A stretch of 64,000 nt of DNA from Streptomyces sp. NBC_00259 (GTDB lineage: Bacteria > Actinomycetota > Actinomycetes > Streptomycetales > Streptomycetaceae). The notes below the pieces were generated by a model, which was not told the origin of the DNA, searched no databases, and saw nothing but the letters and a program-made list of their open reading frames with translations. The translations under genes and the position numbers were made by a program. Shown in pieces: positions 1 through 8,937 of this stretch (position 1 is its first letter; the number at the start of each line of letters is the position of its first letter). The stretch is from positions 3,038,001-3,102,000 of the forward strand of contig NZ_CP108080.1 of assembly GCF_036181745.1 (NCBI RefSeq), in the 5' to 3' direction.

Positions 1-174
1 CGGCCGGCGCGGGGATCGGGGAGGGTGCTGGCGCCCTGCGGACCGAGGCCCTCCGCACTTTTGATGTGGCGTTCATCTGTTGCACGATGCTCGTCGCGGA
101 TCGGGAAAGCGGATCGGGAAGACCCGCGCGATCCGCGCCGTAAAGCGTGCCGCCGGCGTTAGGAGAACACCCTC
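1..174. other. Left edge, no gene recognised
   Basis: All three forward frames were read and none looks like the end of a known upstream gene; one frame stays open from the edge to a TAA at 141, but the peptide is not recognisable as 1-phosphofructokinase, the usual fruA neighbour. The stretch holds a tandem 13-bp-spaced repeat (96-120) and the AGGAG ribosome binding site at 161-165 that fixes the next gene's GTG start. Confidence 0.5.
96..120. repeat. Tandem 12-bp repeat upstream of the fructose permease
   Basis: GCGGATCGGGAA occurs at 96-107 and again at 109-120, a spacing of 13 bp, about 55 bp before the permease start. It is either a chance duplication or a direct-repeat operator. The sequence alone cannot decide. 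Confidence 0.45.
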
Positions 175-2346
175 GTGACCAGTCCAGGGAACGGGCAGCG
201 GAGGACGAAGCTGCTCGCGGTGACCGCCTGCCCCACAGGCATCGCCCACACGTACATGGCCGCGGAGAAGCTCGCCCAGGCCGCGGACACTCTCGGCATC
301 GAGATGAAGGTCGAGACGCAGGGATCCATCGGGGCCGAGAATGTGCTCACTGACAACGATGTCAGGGATGCGGACGGCATCATCGTCGCGGCCGACAAGG
401 ACGTCGACCTCAGCCGGTTCGCGGGCAAGAGGGTGCTGAAGGTCGGCGTGGCCGAAGGCATCCGCCATCCCGAGCAGCTGATCGAGCGGGTGCGGAACGC
501 GCCGGCGCTCGGGGCGGACGGCGGCGGCACCGGTACCGGTGGTGCGCCGGCCGCGGGCGCCGAAGCCGACGGCGGCGGCAAGGAGCGGAGCGTCGCGTAC
601 AAGGCGCTGATGAACGGTGTCTCGTACATGATCCCGTTCGTCGTGGTCGGCGGTCTGCTGATCGCGATCTCGCTCGCGCTCGGCGGACATGCGACGCCGC
701 AGGGCTACGCCATCCCGGAGGGCTCGTTCTGGGAGAGCGTCTTCAAGATCGGTGAGATCGGGTTCCAGCTGATGGTGCCGATCCTGTCCGGTTACATCGC
801 GTACGCCATCGCGGACCGGCCGGCGCTCGTACCCGGCATGATCGGCGGCTGGATCGCGAACACGGGCGCGCTGTACGACTCCGAGGCGGGCGCCGGGTTC
901 ATCGGGGCGATCGTGACCGGTTTCCTGGCCGGATATCTGGTGCTGTGGATCAAGAAGGTCAAGGTCCCGAGGTTCGCCCAGCCGATCATGCCGATCATCG
1001 TGATCCCGATCGTGGCGACCTCGGCGCTCGGGCTGTTCTTCATCTACGTCATCGGCAAGCCGATCGCCTGGGTCTTCGAGCATCTGACGAGCCGGCTGAG
1101 CGGGATGACCGGCACCAGCGCGATCCTGCTGGGCGCGATTCTCGGTCTGATGATCGCGTTCGACATGGGCGGGCCGGTCAACAAGACCGCGTTCCTCTTC
1201 GGTGCGGGGCTCATCGCCTCCGGCAACCAGACGGTGATGGGCATGTGCGCCGCGGCGATCCCGGTCATGCCGCTCGGTCAGGGCCTCGCGACGCTGGTCC
1301 GGCGCAAGCTCTACTCGGAGCAGGAGCGCGAGACCGGTATGGCGGCCCTGTTCATGGGCTTCTTCGGGATCTCCGAGGGTGCGATCCCGTTCGCGGCGGC
1401 GCGTCCGGCGCAGGTCATCCCGGCGAACATGCTGGGTGGTGCGGTGGCGGGTGCCCTGGCGGGACTCGCGGGCGTGAAGGACGCGGTGCCGCACGGCGGG
1501 CCGATCGTGGCCGTGCTGGGTGCGGTCGGCGGCGTACCGATGTTCTTCCTGGCCGTCGTGGCCGGCACCGTGGTCACGGCGCTCACCACGAACGCGCTGA
1601 TCAGCATCAAGGAGCACAAGGCGGGCCGCGTCTCTGAGGCCGCCCTCGTTCCGGCCCAGGCCGGCGCACCGGTTTCGGCGACGGTCGCAACGGCGGTGGA
1701 GGAGAAGGAGGAGCCGGCGCTGGTGGGCGCGGGGTCCGGTGGCTCCCGTAGCCGCGTACCGGCGGAGCCCGCACGGCCGGAGGCCTCCGCCGAGGAGGCC
1801 ACGAACGAAGCCGGGACCGACGCCGCGAAGCAGGCGGCAACGAAGGAAGCGGCAACGAAGGAAGCGGCCGCGGAGGACGAGGCCCTGCCCGAGGTGCTCT
1901 CCGGGTACCTCACCGCGCAGACGATGAAGGTGAGTCTCGACGCCGACGGCAAGGACGCCGCCATCCGTGAGATGGCCGCGATGCTCGCGTCGACCGGCAA
2001 GGTCACGGATCCCGAGGAGCTGGTGCGCGCCGCGTTCGCCCGCGAGGAGCAGGGCACGACGGGCCTCGGCGAGGAGATCGCGATCCCGCACGCCAAGACC
2101 GACGCGGTCACGGCTCCGGTCGTCGGCTTCGCGCGTTCCACGGAGGGTGTGGAGTGGGGGTCGCTCGACGGTACGAAGGCCCGGCTGATCTTCATGATCA
2201 CGGTGCCGGAGGCGGCCGCGGGCGATGAGCATCTGCGGATCCTGGCGCTGCTCTCGCGGAAGCTGATGGACCCGGCGTTCCGCGAGCGGCTCATGGCCGC
2301 GCCGGACGAGTCGTCGGTTCTGACGGTGCTCGCGGAGATCGAGTAG
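175..2346 (+). CDS. fruA: PTS fructose transporter, EIIBCA fusion
   Basis: Membrane permease that imports fructose and phosphorylates it to fructose-1-phosphate, using phosphate from HPr. The 723 residues read IIB (about 11-105, phosphocysteine C19 in the motif TACPTGIAHTYMAAE), IIC (about 135-490, many hydrophobic helices, with the GGPVNK stretch typical of the fructose family), a flexible Ala/Glu/Lys-rich linker (about 490-575) and IIA (about 577-720, phosphohistidine H639 in AIPHAKT). All three phosphotransfer domains are present and intact. The GTG start follows AGGAG at 161-165. No fruK is visible upstream, so it may lie beyond the edge or the gene may stand alone. It ends in a bidirectional terminator shared with the facing metal transporter. 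Confidence 0.95.
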   Translation: MTSPGNGQRRTKLLAVTACPTGIAHTYMAAEKLAQAADTLGIEMKVETQGSIGAENVLTDNDVRDADGIIVAADKDVDLSRFAGKRVLKVGVAEGIRHPEQLIERVRNAPALGADGGGTGTGGAPAAGAEADGGGKERSVAYKALMNGVSYMIPFVVVGGLLIAISLALGGHATPQGYAIPEGSFWESVFKIGEIGFQLMVPILSGYIAYAIADRPALVPGMIGGWIANTGALYDSEAGAGFIGAIVTGFLAGYLVLWIKKVKVPRFAQPIMPIIVIPIVATSALGLFFIYVIGKPIAWVFEHLTSRLSGMTGTSAILLGAILGLMIAFDMGGPVNKTAFLFGAGLIASGNQTVMGMCAAAIPVMPLGQGLATLVRRKLYSEQERETGMAALFMGFFGISEGAIPFAAARPAQVIPANMLGGAVAGALAGLAGVKDAVPHGGPIVAVLGAVGGVPMFFLAVVAGTVVTALTTNALISIKEHKAGRVSEAALVPAQAGAPVSATVATAVEEKEEPALVGAGSGGSRSRVPAEPARPEASAEEATNEAGTDAAKQAATKEAATKEAAAEDEALPEVLSGYLTAQTMKVSLDADGKDAAIREMAAMLASTGKVTDPEELVRAAFAREEQGTTGLGEEIAIPHAKTDAVTAPVVGFARSTEGVEWGSLDGTKARLIFMITVPEAAAGDEHLRILALLSRKLMDPAFRERLMAAPDESSVLTVLAEIE

Positions 2347-2448
2347 GACGGCGAGCAGTACGTGGAGCAGGACGCAGAGGAGTGCGTCGGGCAGCACGTC
2401 GGGCGGGAGATCGACCGGCCCTGCGCGTACCGCTGATGCGTCACGAGA

Positions 2449-2484
2449 AAGGGCCCCGGACCGCGACAGCGGTCCGGGGCCCTT
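2449..2484. terminator. Bidirectional terminator between fruA and the CDF transporter
   Basis: A perfect 16-bp stem (2449-2464 with 2469-2484) closed by a GACA loop lies between two convergent genes. With AA at one end and TT at the other it can serve both strands. Confidence 0.9.
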
Positions 2485-2494
2485 CACATGTCCG

Positions 2495-3472
2495 TCAGTG
2501 AGCCGCTTCGGGGCCGGGGCCGCCCGGGGACTTGGCCGGGTTCGTGCCCGCCGCGGCCGCTTCCTCGCTGTAGATGTCCGGCTCCAGGTAGATCACGCGC
2601 GCGATCGGAACGGCGGTGCGGATGCGTTCCTCGGCGGCGTTGATCGCGTCCGCGACCTGGGCCGCCGTGTTGTCGTGCTGGACCGCGACCTTGGCGGCGA
2701 CCAGCAGCTCCTCCGGGCCGAGGTGGAGCGTGCGCATGTGGATGATGCGGGTGACGGTGGTGTCGTCGACGATCGACGCCTTGATCTTCTCGACGTCCTC
2801 CGTGCCGGCCGCCTCGCCGAGCAGCAGGGACTTCGTCTCGGCCGCGAGCACCAGCGCGATCAGGATGAGCAGGACACCGATGCAGAGCGTGCCGATGCCG
2901 TCCCAGACGCCGTTGCCGGTGAGCAGGGCGAGTCCGACGCCGCCGAGCGCGAGGATCAGACCGACGAGCGCGCCGAGGTCCTCCAGGAGGACGACCGGGA
3001 GCTCGGGGGCCTTGGCGTGGCGGACGAACTCCTTCCAGGAGCGCCTGCCCCGCAGGACGTTGGACTCCTTGATGGCCGTGCGGAAGGAGAAGGTCTCGGC
3101 GATGATCGCGAAGACGAGCACGCCGATCGGCCAGTACCAGTCCTCGATGGCGTGCGGGTGGTTGATCTTCTCGTAGCCCTCGTAGATCGCGAACATGCCG
3201 CCGACCGAGAAGAGCACGATGGAGACGAGGAAGGCGTAGATGTAGCGCTCGCGCCCGTATCCGAAGGGGTGCTCCGGGGTGGCCTCGCGCTTGGCCTTCT
3301 TGCCGCCGAGCAGCAGCAGGCCCTGGTTGCCCGAGTCGGCGAGCGAGTGCACGCTCTCCGCGAGCATCGACGAGGAGCCGCTGAAGAGGAACGCCACGAA
3401 CTTGGCTACTGCGATCGCCACGTTCGCGACGAGTGCCGCGACGATCGCTTTGGTTCCGCCTGACGCGCTCAT
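2495..3472 (-). CDS. Cation diffusion facilitator family metal transporter
   Basis: Inner-membrane divalent cation/proton antiporter of the CDF family, probably exporting zinc, iron or similar ions; the metal cannot be read from the sequence. The 325 residues have about six hydrophobic segments; helix two carries the metal-site pattern H43-x3-D47 (AESVHSLADS), and a C-terminal cytoplasmic domain (about 215-310) follows. The tail is rich in Ala, Pro and Gly. It is the last gene of a leftward series (manB, Trm112, SIS isomerase, manA, CDF) with an 84-bp gap after manA, and is ended by the 2449-2484 hairpin. Confidence 0.9.
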   Translation of the reverse strand: MSASGGTKAIVAALVANVAIAVAKFVAFLFSGSSSMLAESVHSLADSGNQGLLLLGGKKAKREATPEHPFGYGRERYIYAFLVSIVLFSVGGMFAIYEGYEKINHPHAIEDWYWPIGVLVFAIIAETFSFRTAIKESNVLRGRRSWKEFVRHAKAPELPVVLLEDLGALVGLILALGGVGLALLTGNGVWDGIGTLCIGVLLILIALVLAAETKSLLLGEAAGTEDVEKIKASIVDDTTVTRIIHMRTLHLGPEELLVAAKVAVQHDNTAAQVADAINAAEERIRTAVPIARVIYLEPDIYSEEAAAAGTNPAKSPGGPGPEAAH

Positions 3473-3556
3473 GGGTGCAGGGTGTCCCTTCGTTCCTCGG
3501 GTGATGCTCCTGGGCTACGGCGGGACATTGTTGCAGCAGCCCGCGCGGACGCCGCG

Positions 3557-4707
3557 TCAGGCCACCACGGTGGCACGGAAGACGGCGCCCGAACCGGACA
3601 GTTCAACCTTTTCACCCGCAGGAACGAAGACCGACTCCCCTGGCGCGAGGGCGAGTTCGCCCGCCTTCGGCCGGCCGGCCGTCGCCAGCAGGATCTGGGG
3701 GGTGCCGGCGGTGACGTCCGTGGGCGCCGCGCCTTCCGACCGTACGTAGCGGGAGAGCCGGAACTCGTCGATCGGCGTGTCGTACAGCTCCTCGCCGGAG
3801 GGCGATGCCTCGGGCCGCAGTACGCCGGGGTCGCCGGCCTCGAAGCGGACGACACGGAGGAGTTCGGGGACGTCGACGTGCTTGGGGGTCAGCCCGCAGC
3901 GCAGCACGTTGTCGGACGTCGCCATGATCTCGACGCCGAGGCCGGCCAGGTAGGCGTGCGGGACTCCCGCGCCGAGGAAGAGGGCCTCGCCGGGCTGCAG
4001 CTGGACGTGGTTGAGCAGCATGGCCGCGATGACGCCCGGGTCGCCGGGGAAGTGGTGGGCGATGCCGGCGAACGCGGCGTAGGGGCCGCCGAGGCGTTCC
4101 GCGGCTGCCGCGGCCTCGCCGACGGTGTGTGCCATCTCCTCCGGGTCGGCGGAGAGGACGGCGGTCAGGACCTCGCGGAGGGCGGCTTCCTCGGGGTGGG
4201 CGTGGAGGAGATCGACGTACGGCTTGAGGGAGTCGACGCCCAGACCGGCGATGAAGTCGGCCGCCTCGACCGGCGGGCGGAAGCCGCACAGCCCGTCGAA
4301 CGGGGTGAGCGCGCAGATCATCTCGGGCTTGTGGTTGTCGTCCCTGTAGTTGCGGTGGGGCGCGTCGAGGGGGATCCCCGCACGCTCCTCGGCGGCGAAC
4401 CCCTCCTGTGCCTGGGCCCGGTCCGGGTGGACCTGGAGGGAGAGCGGAGCGCCGGCGGCGAGCAGCTTGAGGAGGAAGGGCAGGCGGGGGCCGAAGGCGT
4501 CGACGACGGGCGCGCCGAGTTCGCCCGCCGGGTCGGCGGCGATGACGTCGTTCAGGGCGCCGCGGTCCGTCTGCGAGGGGCCCCTGGGTGGGCGCCCATC
4601 CACATCTCGGCCTGTGGCTCGCCGGTGGGGGCGGTGCCGAGCAGTTCCGGGATGAGGGTCGTGGACCCCCAGGCGTAGGGGCGCACGGTATTGGTGAGGC
4701 GGTCCAT
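3557..4707 (-). pseudogene. manA: Mannose-6-phosphate isomerase, class I, frameshifted
   Basis: Would interconvert fructose-6-phosphate and mannose-6-phosphate. The true start is ATG at 4707, preceded by AGGA, giving MDRLTNTVRPYAWG, the classic start of type I isomerases. That frame holds only to MWMGAHPGAP (about 4577) and then diverges; homology resumes one frame over as SQTDRGALNDVIAADP and runs to the stop at 3557, including the NHKPEM metal-site motif. Adding one G to the run at 4577-4580 restores a 383-residue protein. A long open frame starting at 4912 is an artefact: its first ~110 residues are Arg/Ser-rich translation of repeats. Either a homopolymer sequencing error or a real inactivating or phase-variable mutation. 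Confidence 0.85.
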
Positions 4708-4766
4708 GAGGGGTGATCCTCGACTCGGTACGTAACGGATGCGTGGCTGGGGCGTGGCTGATGTAT

Positions 4767-4902
4767 GACCGGTGAGCTGCTGCGCGACCGGCGGAACGGC
4801 CCGACCGGCGTGACCGGACTGACCGGCCTGACCGGCCCAACCGGCCCGACCGGCCCGACCGGCCCGACGGGCGAGCTGATGCCCGACCGGTGAGCTGCTG
4901 CG
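4767..4902. repeat. Short tandem repeats flanked by an 18-bp direct repeat
   Basis: Seven near-identical 9-bp units (GACCGGCCC and variants) fill 4803-4865. The 18-mer GACCGGTGAGCTGCTGCG occurs identically at 4767-4784 and 4885-4902. The block is the untranslated space between the SIS-domain gene and manA. Confidence 0.8.
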
Positions 4903-4917
4903 TGACCGTCAAGCCTG

Positions 4918-6051
4918 TCAGGCGTGGCCGCTGGTCGCGAGGGCCAGGTACCCGGCGGCGAAGTCGGTCACGGCGAGGAGTTCCGCGAGGGTCTCCAGCG
5001 CGCTGCCCTCCTCCGGTTCCAGCTCGCTGATGGCCGTGTCGTGGCTGAGCGCGAGTTCACGCGCGGCCGGGGCGGCGGTGAAGCCGTTGTCCACGCTGTC
5101 CCTCAGCAGCAGGACGCGCGCCCGCAGCGCCTGCGGCTCCTCCACCCGGTCCCGGAAGAAGTCCTCCGGATCGGCTCCCGCCGCGAAGTCGCCCGCGAGG
5201 AGCACGCCGTGGGCCGGCAGTGCCTCGGGGAGCTCGGCCGCGATGGCGGGGCGGCCGGCGAGTTCGGCCAGTACGGCGGCGAAGCGGCGGCCGACGGGGC
5301 CTGCCGAACCCTCTGTCCAGATGAGCGGGAGCGTGTCGGCGAGCTCCGCGGCGAGCGTCTTGGCGGGGTTGCTGTACGTCGCGATCGCCGGGCCGCAGCG
5401 TTCGGCGATGCGGTCGAGCCGGTCGGCGACGCTCTGGAGGACGTCCGGTGTCGCGGAGATCAGCCCGACGCGGTCGAGGAGCGCGAGCAGCGGCGTGAAC
5501 AGGGCCCAGAACGCGCCGGGGCTGGCCGCCGCCTGCGTCTCCTCGTACAGCTCGTACGGGGCCGTCGCCATGGGTACGACCATGCCGTGGACGCCGTTGA
5601 CCGCTTCGGAGAGCGGGGAGCTCTGCGGGGCGACGGCGACGACGGTGCAGCCGCGGCGGTACGCCTGCTCGGCGAGGACGGCGAGGCCGGGCTCGCTGCC
5701 GTCGGTGGTGGCGATGAGGAGGAGGTCCACGGAGCCGGCCCAGCCGGGGAGCGCCCAGCGCAGGGCGCCGGCGGCGGGTGCGACACCGGTGGGGTGGAGA
5801 CGGGTGACCGGGGCGGTGGGGCCGGTGAGCTCGGCGATGAGGTCCGCCACGCCGATGGCCGCGGTGCCGGGGCCCGCGATGAGGACGGCCCGGGGGCGGC
5901 CCTCGGGGTTCAGCTCGGCGATCCCCGCCTCCGCGGCGTGCCGGGCGGCGGTGCGTACCCGCGCCCCGGACTCCGCCGCGCCGCGGAGCAGACCGCGGCG
6001 ATCGGCGCGGGCGAGGGCTTCCGGGGCGTCGAGGAGTGACTCGTCGAGCAT
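4918..6051 (-). CDS. SIS-domain phosphosugar isomerase-like protein
   Basis: Predicted sugar-phosphate isomerase with two SIS (sugar isomerase) folds, 377 residues, of the phosphoglucose/phosphomannose isomerase-like group found beside manA and manB in actinomycetes. Visible features are a Gly-rich nucleotide-fold-like segment (RAVLIAGPGTAAIGVADL, about 52-70) and a second SIS half around 200-330 with YSNPAKTLAAEL and WTEGSAGPVGRRFAAVLAE. The start chosen is ATG at 6051 (MLDESLLDAPEALARADRRG); the open frame runs further upstream, but those residues look like noise. A neighbouring manA makes hexose-6-phosphate a likely substrate, but activity is not proven for this group. Confidence 0.8.
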   Translation of the reverse strand: MLDESLLDAPEALARADRRGLLRGAAESGARVRTAARHAAEAGIAELNPEGRPRAVLIAGPGTAAIGVADLIAELTGPTAPVTRLHPTGVAPAAGALRWALPGWAGSVDLLLIATTDGSEPGLAVLAEQAYRRGCTVVAVAPQSSPLSEAVNGVHGMVVPMATAPYELYEETQAAASPGAFWALFTPLLALLDRVGLISATPDVLQSVADRLDRIAERCGPAIATYSNPAKTLAAELADTLPLIWTEGSAGPVGRRFAAVLAELAGRPAIAAELPEALPAHGVLLAGDFAAGADPEDFFRDRVEEPQALRARVLLLRDSVDNGFTAAPAARELALSHDTAISELEPEEGSALETLAELLAVTDFAAGYLALATSGHA

Positions 6052-6155
6052 GAGGTGGGGCCTCCGATTCGCCGAACAGCCGAACAGGTGGGGATTGCGC
6101 GACAGGTGGGGCTTGCGCGGGCGGGCGCGGGCACGGGCCTGCGCGGGACGGCGGC

Positions 6156-6338
6156 TTACGCGGGACGGCGGGCCTCGTCGACGAGCAGGACGGGGATGCC
6201 GTCCCGCACGGGGTAGGCCAGGCCGCAGTCCTTGCCGGTGCAGATCAGCTCGGGGGCTTCGGCCGCCGTCGCGTCGCTGAGCGGGGCGTGGCAGACCGGG
6301 CAGGCGAGGATCTCCAGAAGGCCGGCTTCGAGCGGCAT
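6156..6338 (-). CDS. Trm112-like zinc-ribbon protein
   Basis: A 60-residue protein of the Trm112 family (PF03966). It starts [20 protein letters not shown] and has two Cys pairs (CPVC, and C-x4-C in LICTGKDC) as expected for a zinc ribbon, followed by the family ending [16 protein letters not shown]. In eukaryotes and archaea Trm112 stabilises methyltransferases; in bacteria the partner is mostly unknown. ATG at 6338 was chosen because everything upstream in frame is low-complexity Arg/Pro. It sits between manB and the SIS-domain gene on the same strand, so co-transcription is likely. Confidence 0.85.
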   Translation of the reverse strand: MPLEAGLLEILACPVCHAPLSDATAAEAPELICTGKDCGLAYPVRDGIPVLLVDEARRPA

Positions 6339-6504
6339 GTGAATGTCCCTTCGAACATGCGGTTTGGGCCACGTCAGCCTACCGCTGGGGGGCGGCGCGC
6401 GCGGCTCGGCGTGCGGGCGTACGGGTGCCCCCGGGCGTCCGGCCGGGCGGGGGACGAGGGCTCTCCCCCGCAACCGCCCGGACCGGTGTGGCGCGGCGCC
6501 GTGG

Positions 6505-7881
6505 TCAGGCGCCTCGGACCAGTGCCAGGACCTCGTCGCGGACGGCCTTCATGGTCGCCTCGTCGCGGGCCTCGACGTTGAGTCGCAGGAGGGGCTCGGT
6601 GTTGGAGGGGCGGAGGTTGAACCACCAGGCGGCGTCGGACACCGTGAGGCCGTCGAGGGTGTCGACGGTGATGCCCTCGCGGGCGGCGAACACCTCACGG
6701 ACGGCGGCCGTGCGGGCTGTCTGGTCCGCGACCGTGGAGTTGATCTCGCCGGAGCCGGCGTAGCGGTCGTACCGGGCGACCAGGTCGGACAGCGGCTTGT
6801 CGTGGGTGCCGAGAGCGGCCAGGACGTGGAGGGCGGCGAGCATGCCCGTGTCGGCGTTCCAGAAGTCCCGGAAGTAGTAGTGGGCCGAGTGCTCGCCGCC
6901 GAAGATGGCGCCGGTGCGGGCCATCTCCTCCTTGATGAACGAGTGGCCGACGCGGGTGCGGACGGGGGCGCCGCCGTGCTCGCGTACGACCTCCGGCACC
7001 GACCACGAGGTGATCAGGTTGTGGATGACCGTCCCGCCGGGGTGCTTGGCCAGCTCGCGTGCCGCGACCAGGGCCGTGATCGCCGAGGGCGAGACCCCTT
7101 CGCCCCTCTCGTCGACGACGAAGCAGCGGTCGGCGTCGCCGTCGAAGGCGAGGCCGATGTCGGCGCCCTCGGCTCGGACCCGGGCCTGGAGGTCCACGAT
7201 GTTCTTCGGGTCGAGGGGGTTGGCCTCGTGGTTGGGGAACGTGCCGTCCAGCTCGAAGTACATCGGGACGAGCTCGATCGGCAGCGCGGCGAACACCGTC
7301 GGGACGGTGTGGCCGCCCATGCCGTTGCCCGCGTCCACGACGACCTTCAGCGGGCGGATCGTCGAGAGGTCCACGAGGGACAGCAGATGGGCCGCGTACT
7401 CGTCGAGGGTGTCGCGCTCGGTGACCGAGCCCGCGGTGGGTACGGGGGCGGGGGCGCCCGACGCGATCCAGGACTCCACCAGCGCGCGGATCTCCCCGAG
7501 ACCGGTGTCCTGACCGACCGGGGCGGCGCCCGCGCGGCACATCTTGATGCCGTTGTACTGGGCGGGGTTGTGGGACGCGGTGAACATCGCGCCCGGGAGC
7601 CCGAGGTGCCCCGACGCGAAGTACAGCTGGTCCGTGGAGCAGAGCCCGATCAGGGTCACGTCCGCGCCGCGGCCGGTAGCGCCCCGGGCGAAGGCCGCGG
7701 AGAGGCCGGGCGACGACGGCCGCATGTCGTGGCCGACGACGATCGCGTCCGCGCCCGTCACCTGGACGAAGGCGGCGCCCAGGAGCTCGGCCAGCGACTC
7801 GTCCCACTGGTCCGGCACCACTCCGCGGACGTCGTACGCCTTCACGATCTGCGACAGATCAGCAGCAGCGGATGCAGCCAC
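6505..7881 (-). CDS. manB: Phosphomannomutase/phosphoglucomutase
   Basis: Cytoplasmic alpha-D-phosphohexomutase, 458 residues, converting mannose-6-phosphate to mannose-1-phosphate (or the glucose equivalents) through a phosphoserine. The active-site loop TASHNP is at 101-106 (S103), the Mg-binding DGDADR at 247-252, the sugar-specificity loop [10 protein letters not shown] near 340, and the phosphate-binding [12 protein letters not shown] near 425. It starts with GTG after AGGAAGG. It heads the leftward series that includes manA and, with manC at 20754, supplies GDP-mannose. Confidence 0.93.
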   Translation of the reverse strand: MAASAAADLSQIVKAYDVRGVVPDQWDESLAELLGAAFVQVTGADAIVVGHDMRPSSPGLSAAFARGATGRGADVTLIGLCSTDQLYFASGHLGLPGAMFTASHNPAQYNGIKMCRAGAAPVGQDTGLGEIRALVESWIASGAPAPVPTAGSVTERDTLDEYAAHLLSLVDLSTIRPLKVVVDAGNGMGGHTVPTVFAALPIELVPMYFELDGTFPNHEANPLDPKNIVDLQARVRAEGADIGLAFDGDADRCFVVDERGEGVSPSAITALVAARELAKHPGGTVIHNLITSWSVPEVVREHGGAPVRTRVGHSFIKEEMARTGAIFGGEHSAHYYFRDFWNADTGMLAALHVLAALGTHDKPLSDLVARYDRYAGSGEINSTVADQTARTAAVREVFAAREGITVDTLDGLTVSDAAWWFNLRPSNTEPLLRLNVEARDEATMKAVRDEVLALVRGA

Positions 7882-8040
7882 GGCCCAACCTTCCTGAAGT
7901 CTCTGTGGTCACCCCAAAACTACCCGCAGGGGGACGGGAGCCTTCCTGCGCCTCGTGCAGGCGGAGCTCGCAGGGGCCGGGGCTCGGTCGGGAGCGGGGG
8001 ACGTACTCGGGAACGGGGCCCGTTCGGGAGCCGGCCGGGT

Positions 8041-8100
8041 GCTCAGGACCCGGGGCCCGCTCGGGGGGGTGCGCTCAGGACCCGGGGCCCGCTCGGGGGG
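8041..8100. repeat. Two tandem 28-bp repeats after the DUF3499 gene
   Basis: The 28-mer beginning GCTCAGGACCCGGGGCCCGC occurs at 8041-8068 and 8073-8100 with period 32; a third partial copy (GCTCAGGA) overlaps the stop of the DUF3499 gene at 8111. Each copy contains the palindrome CCGGGGCCC, so it could fold as a terminator. It fills the 231-bp gap between the DUF3499 gene and manB. Confidence 0.75.
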
Positions 8101-8112
8101 CGAGTGGTGCGC

Positions 8113-8544
8113 TCAGGAGTCGGGGGAACGCAGCACCCGCAGATGGCCGCGACGCCCGACCTCCATGGGGTTCGACCTGCGGGCACCGGAGCCGCCGCCC
8201 GCCTGGGCGGCGCGTTCCTGGGGGCGGGCCGCCTCCCTGACCGCGTTCGCCAGCGCTTCGAGGTCGTCACCGCTGGGCCTGGCCGGGCCGGAGGCGTCGG
8301 CGAGACGGACGACCTCCCAGCCACGGGGCGCGGTCAGCCGCTCGCTGTGCTCGGCACAGAGGTCGTAGCAGTGGGGCTCGGCGTAGGTGGCGAGGGGGCC
8401 GAGGACCGCGGTCGAGTCGGCATAGACGTACGTCAGTGTCGCGACGGCAGGACGGCCGCACGCGGTGCGCGAACAGCGACGTACAGGGCTCACGACGTTG
8501 GACGGTACCGCACTCTTGAGCGGGCCGCGACGACTCTCCACCAC
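8113..8544 (-). CDS. DUF3499 family protein
   Basis: A 143-residue protein of the actinobacterial DUF3499 family, function unknown. It has two Cys pairs spaced like a small metal site: RRCSRTAC near 22-28 and HCYDLC near 58-63, then EHSERLTAPRGWEVVRL. The C-terminal third is Ala/Arg-rich and probably disordered. Two GTG codons in tandem (8544 and 8541) are both possible starts. It is divergent from the zincin-like gene across 393 bp, so they may share a control region. Confidence 0.8.
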   Translation of the reverse strand: MVESRRGPLKSAVPSNVVSPVRRCSRTACGRPAVATLTYVYADSTAVLGPLATYAEPHCYDLCAEHSERLTAPRGWEVVRLADASGPARPSGDDLEALANAVREAARPQERAAQAGGGSGARRSNPMEVGRRGHLRVLRSPDS

Positions 8545-8937
8545 GTCACTCCACCGTGTCGTGCTGTGAGGCCCCGCACAGGGGCCTTCGGAGCAACTGC
8601 CCTGACCTGCACGGGAAGAGAAGCCCGCGAACGAGGAGCGTATGCGATCCGGTCACCCCTCGACACAAATCGAGTCAATCACGGCGAGTGCGGCGATCGA
8701 CGGGAGGCATCGAATCGAGCCCAAGCTTGGCTGGAATGTTCAATAAGCGACATGCCGTGGGGATTCGCCGGGGCCCGTCAGGGACATGCCGCCCGCGCGG
8801 TCCGGGGGATGCCACGCCCCGGCCGGTGAAACGTCACGCTTCCGGGCGGTGGCACGTCACTCCCCAGGGCGGCGACATCCTGGTCGGCGTGCGTACGGCC
8901 GCGATGCGGGCGGGCCCGGGAGAGCTACCCTGCGTCA
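8545..8937. other. Divergent intergenic region
   Basis: 393 bp between the DUF3499 gene (leftward) and the zincin-like gene (rightward). Both promoters should lie here. I could not find a convincing -35/-10 pair; a TTGACT on the minus strand near 8672-8678 lacks a matching -10. No coding signal is seen. Confidence 0.5.

Noticed and set aside
1..143. C-terminal end of fruK
   Set aside because: The open frame ending at TAA 141 lacks anything recognisable as 1-phosphofructokinase.
73..2487. 804-residue open frame antisense to the fructose permease
   Set aside because: Arg/His/Asp-rich translation typical of the shadow strand in high-GC DNA; no domain, while the opposite strand encodes a complete PTS permease.
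2498..3463. 321-residue open frame antisense to the CDF transporter
   Set aside because: Asp/Arg/Gly-rich shadow without a domain; the minus strand encodes a complete CDF protein.
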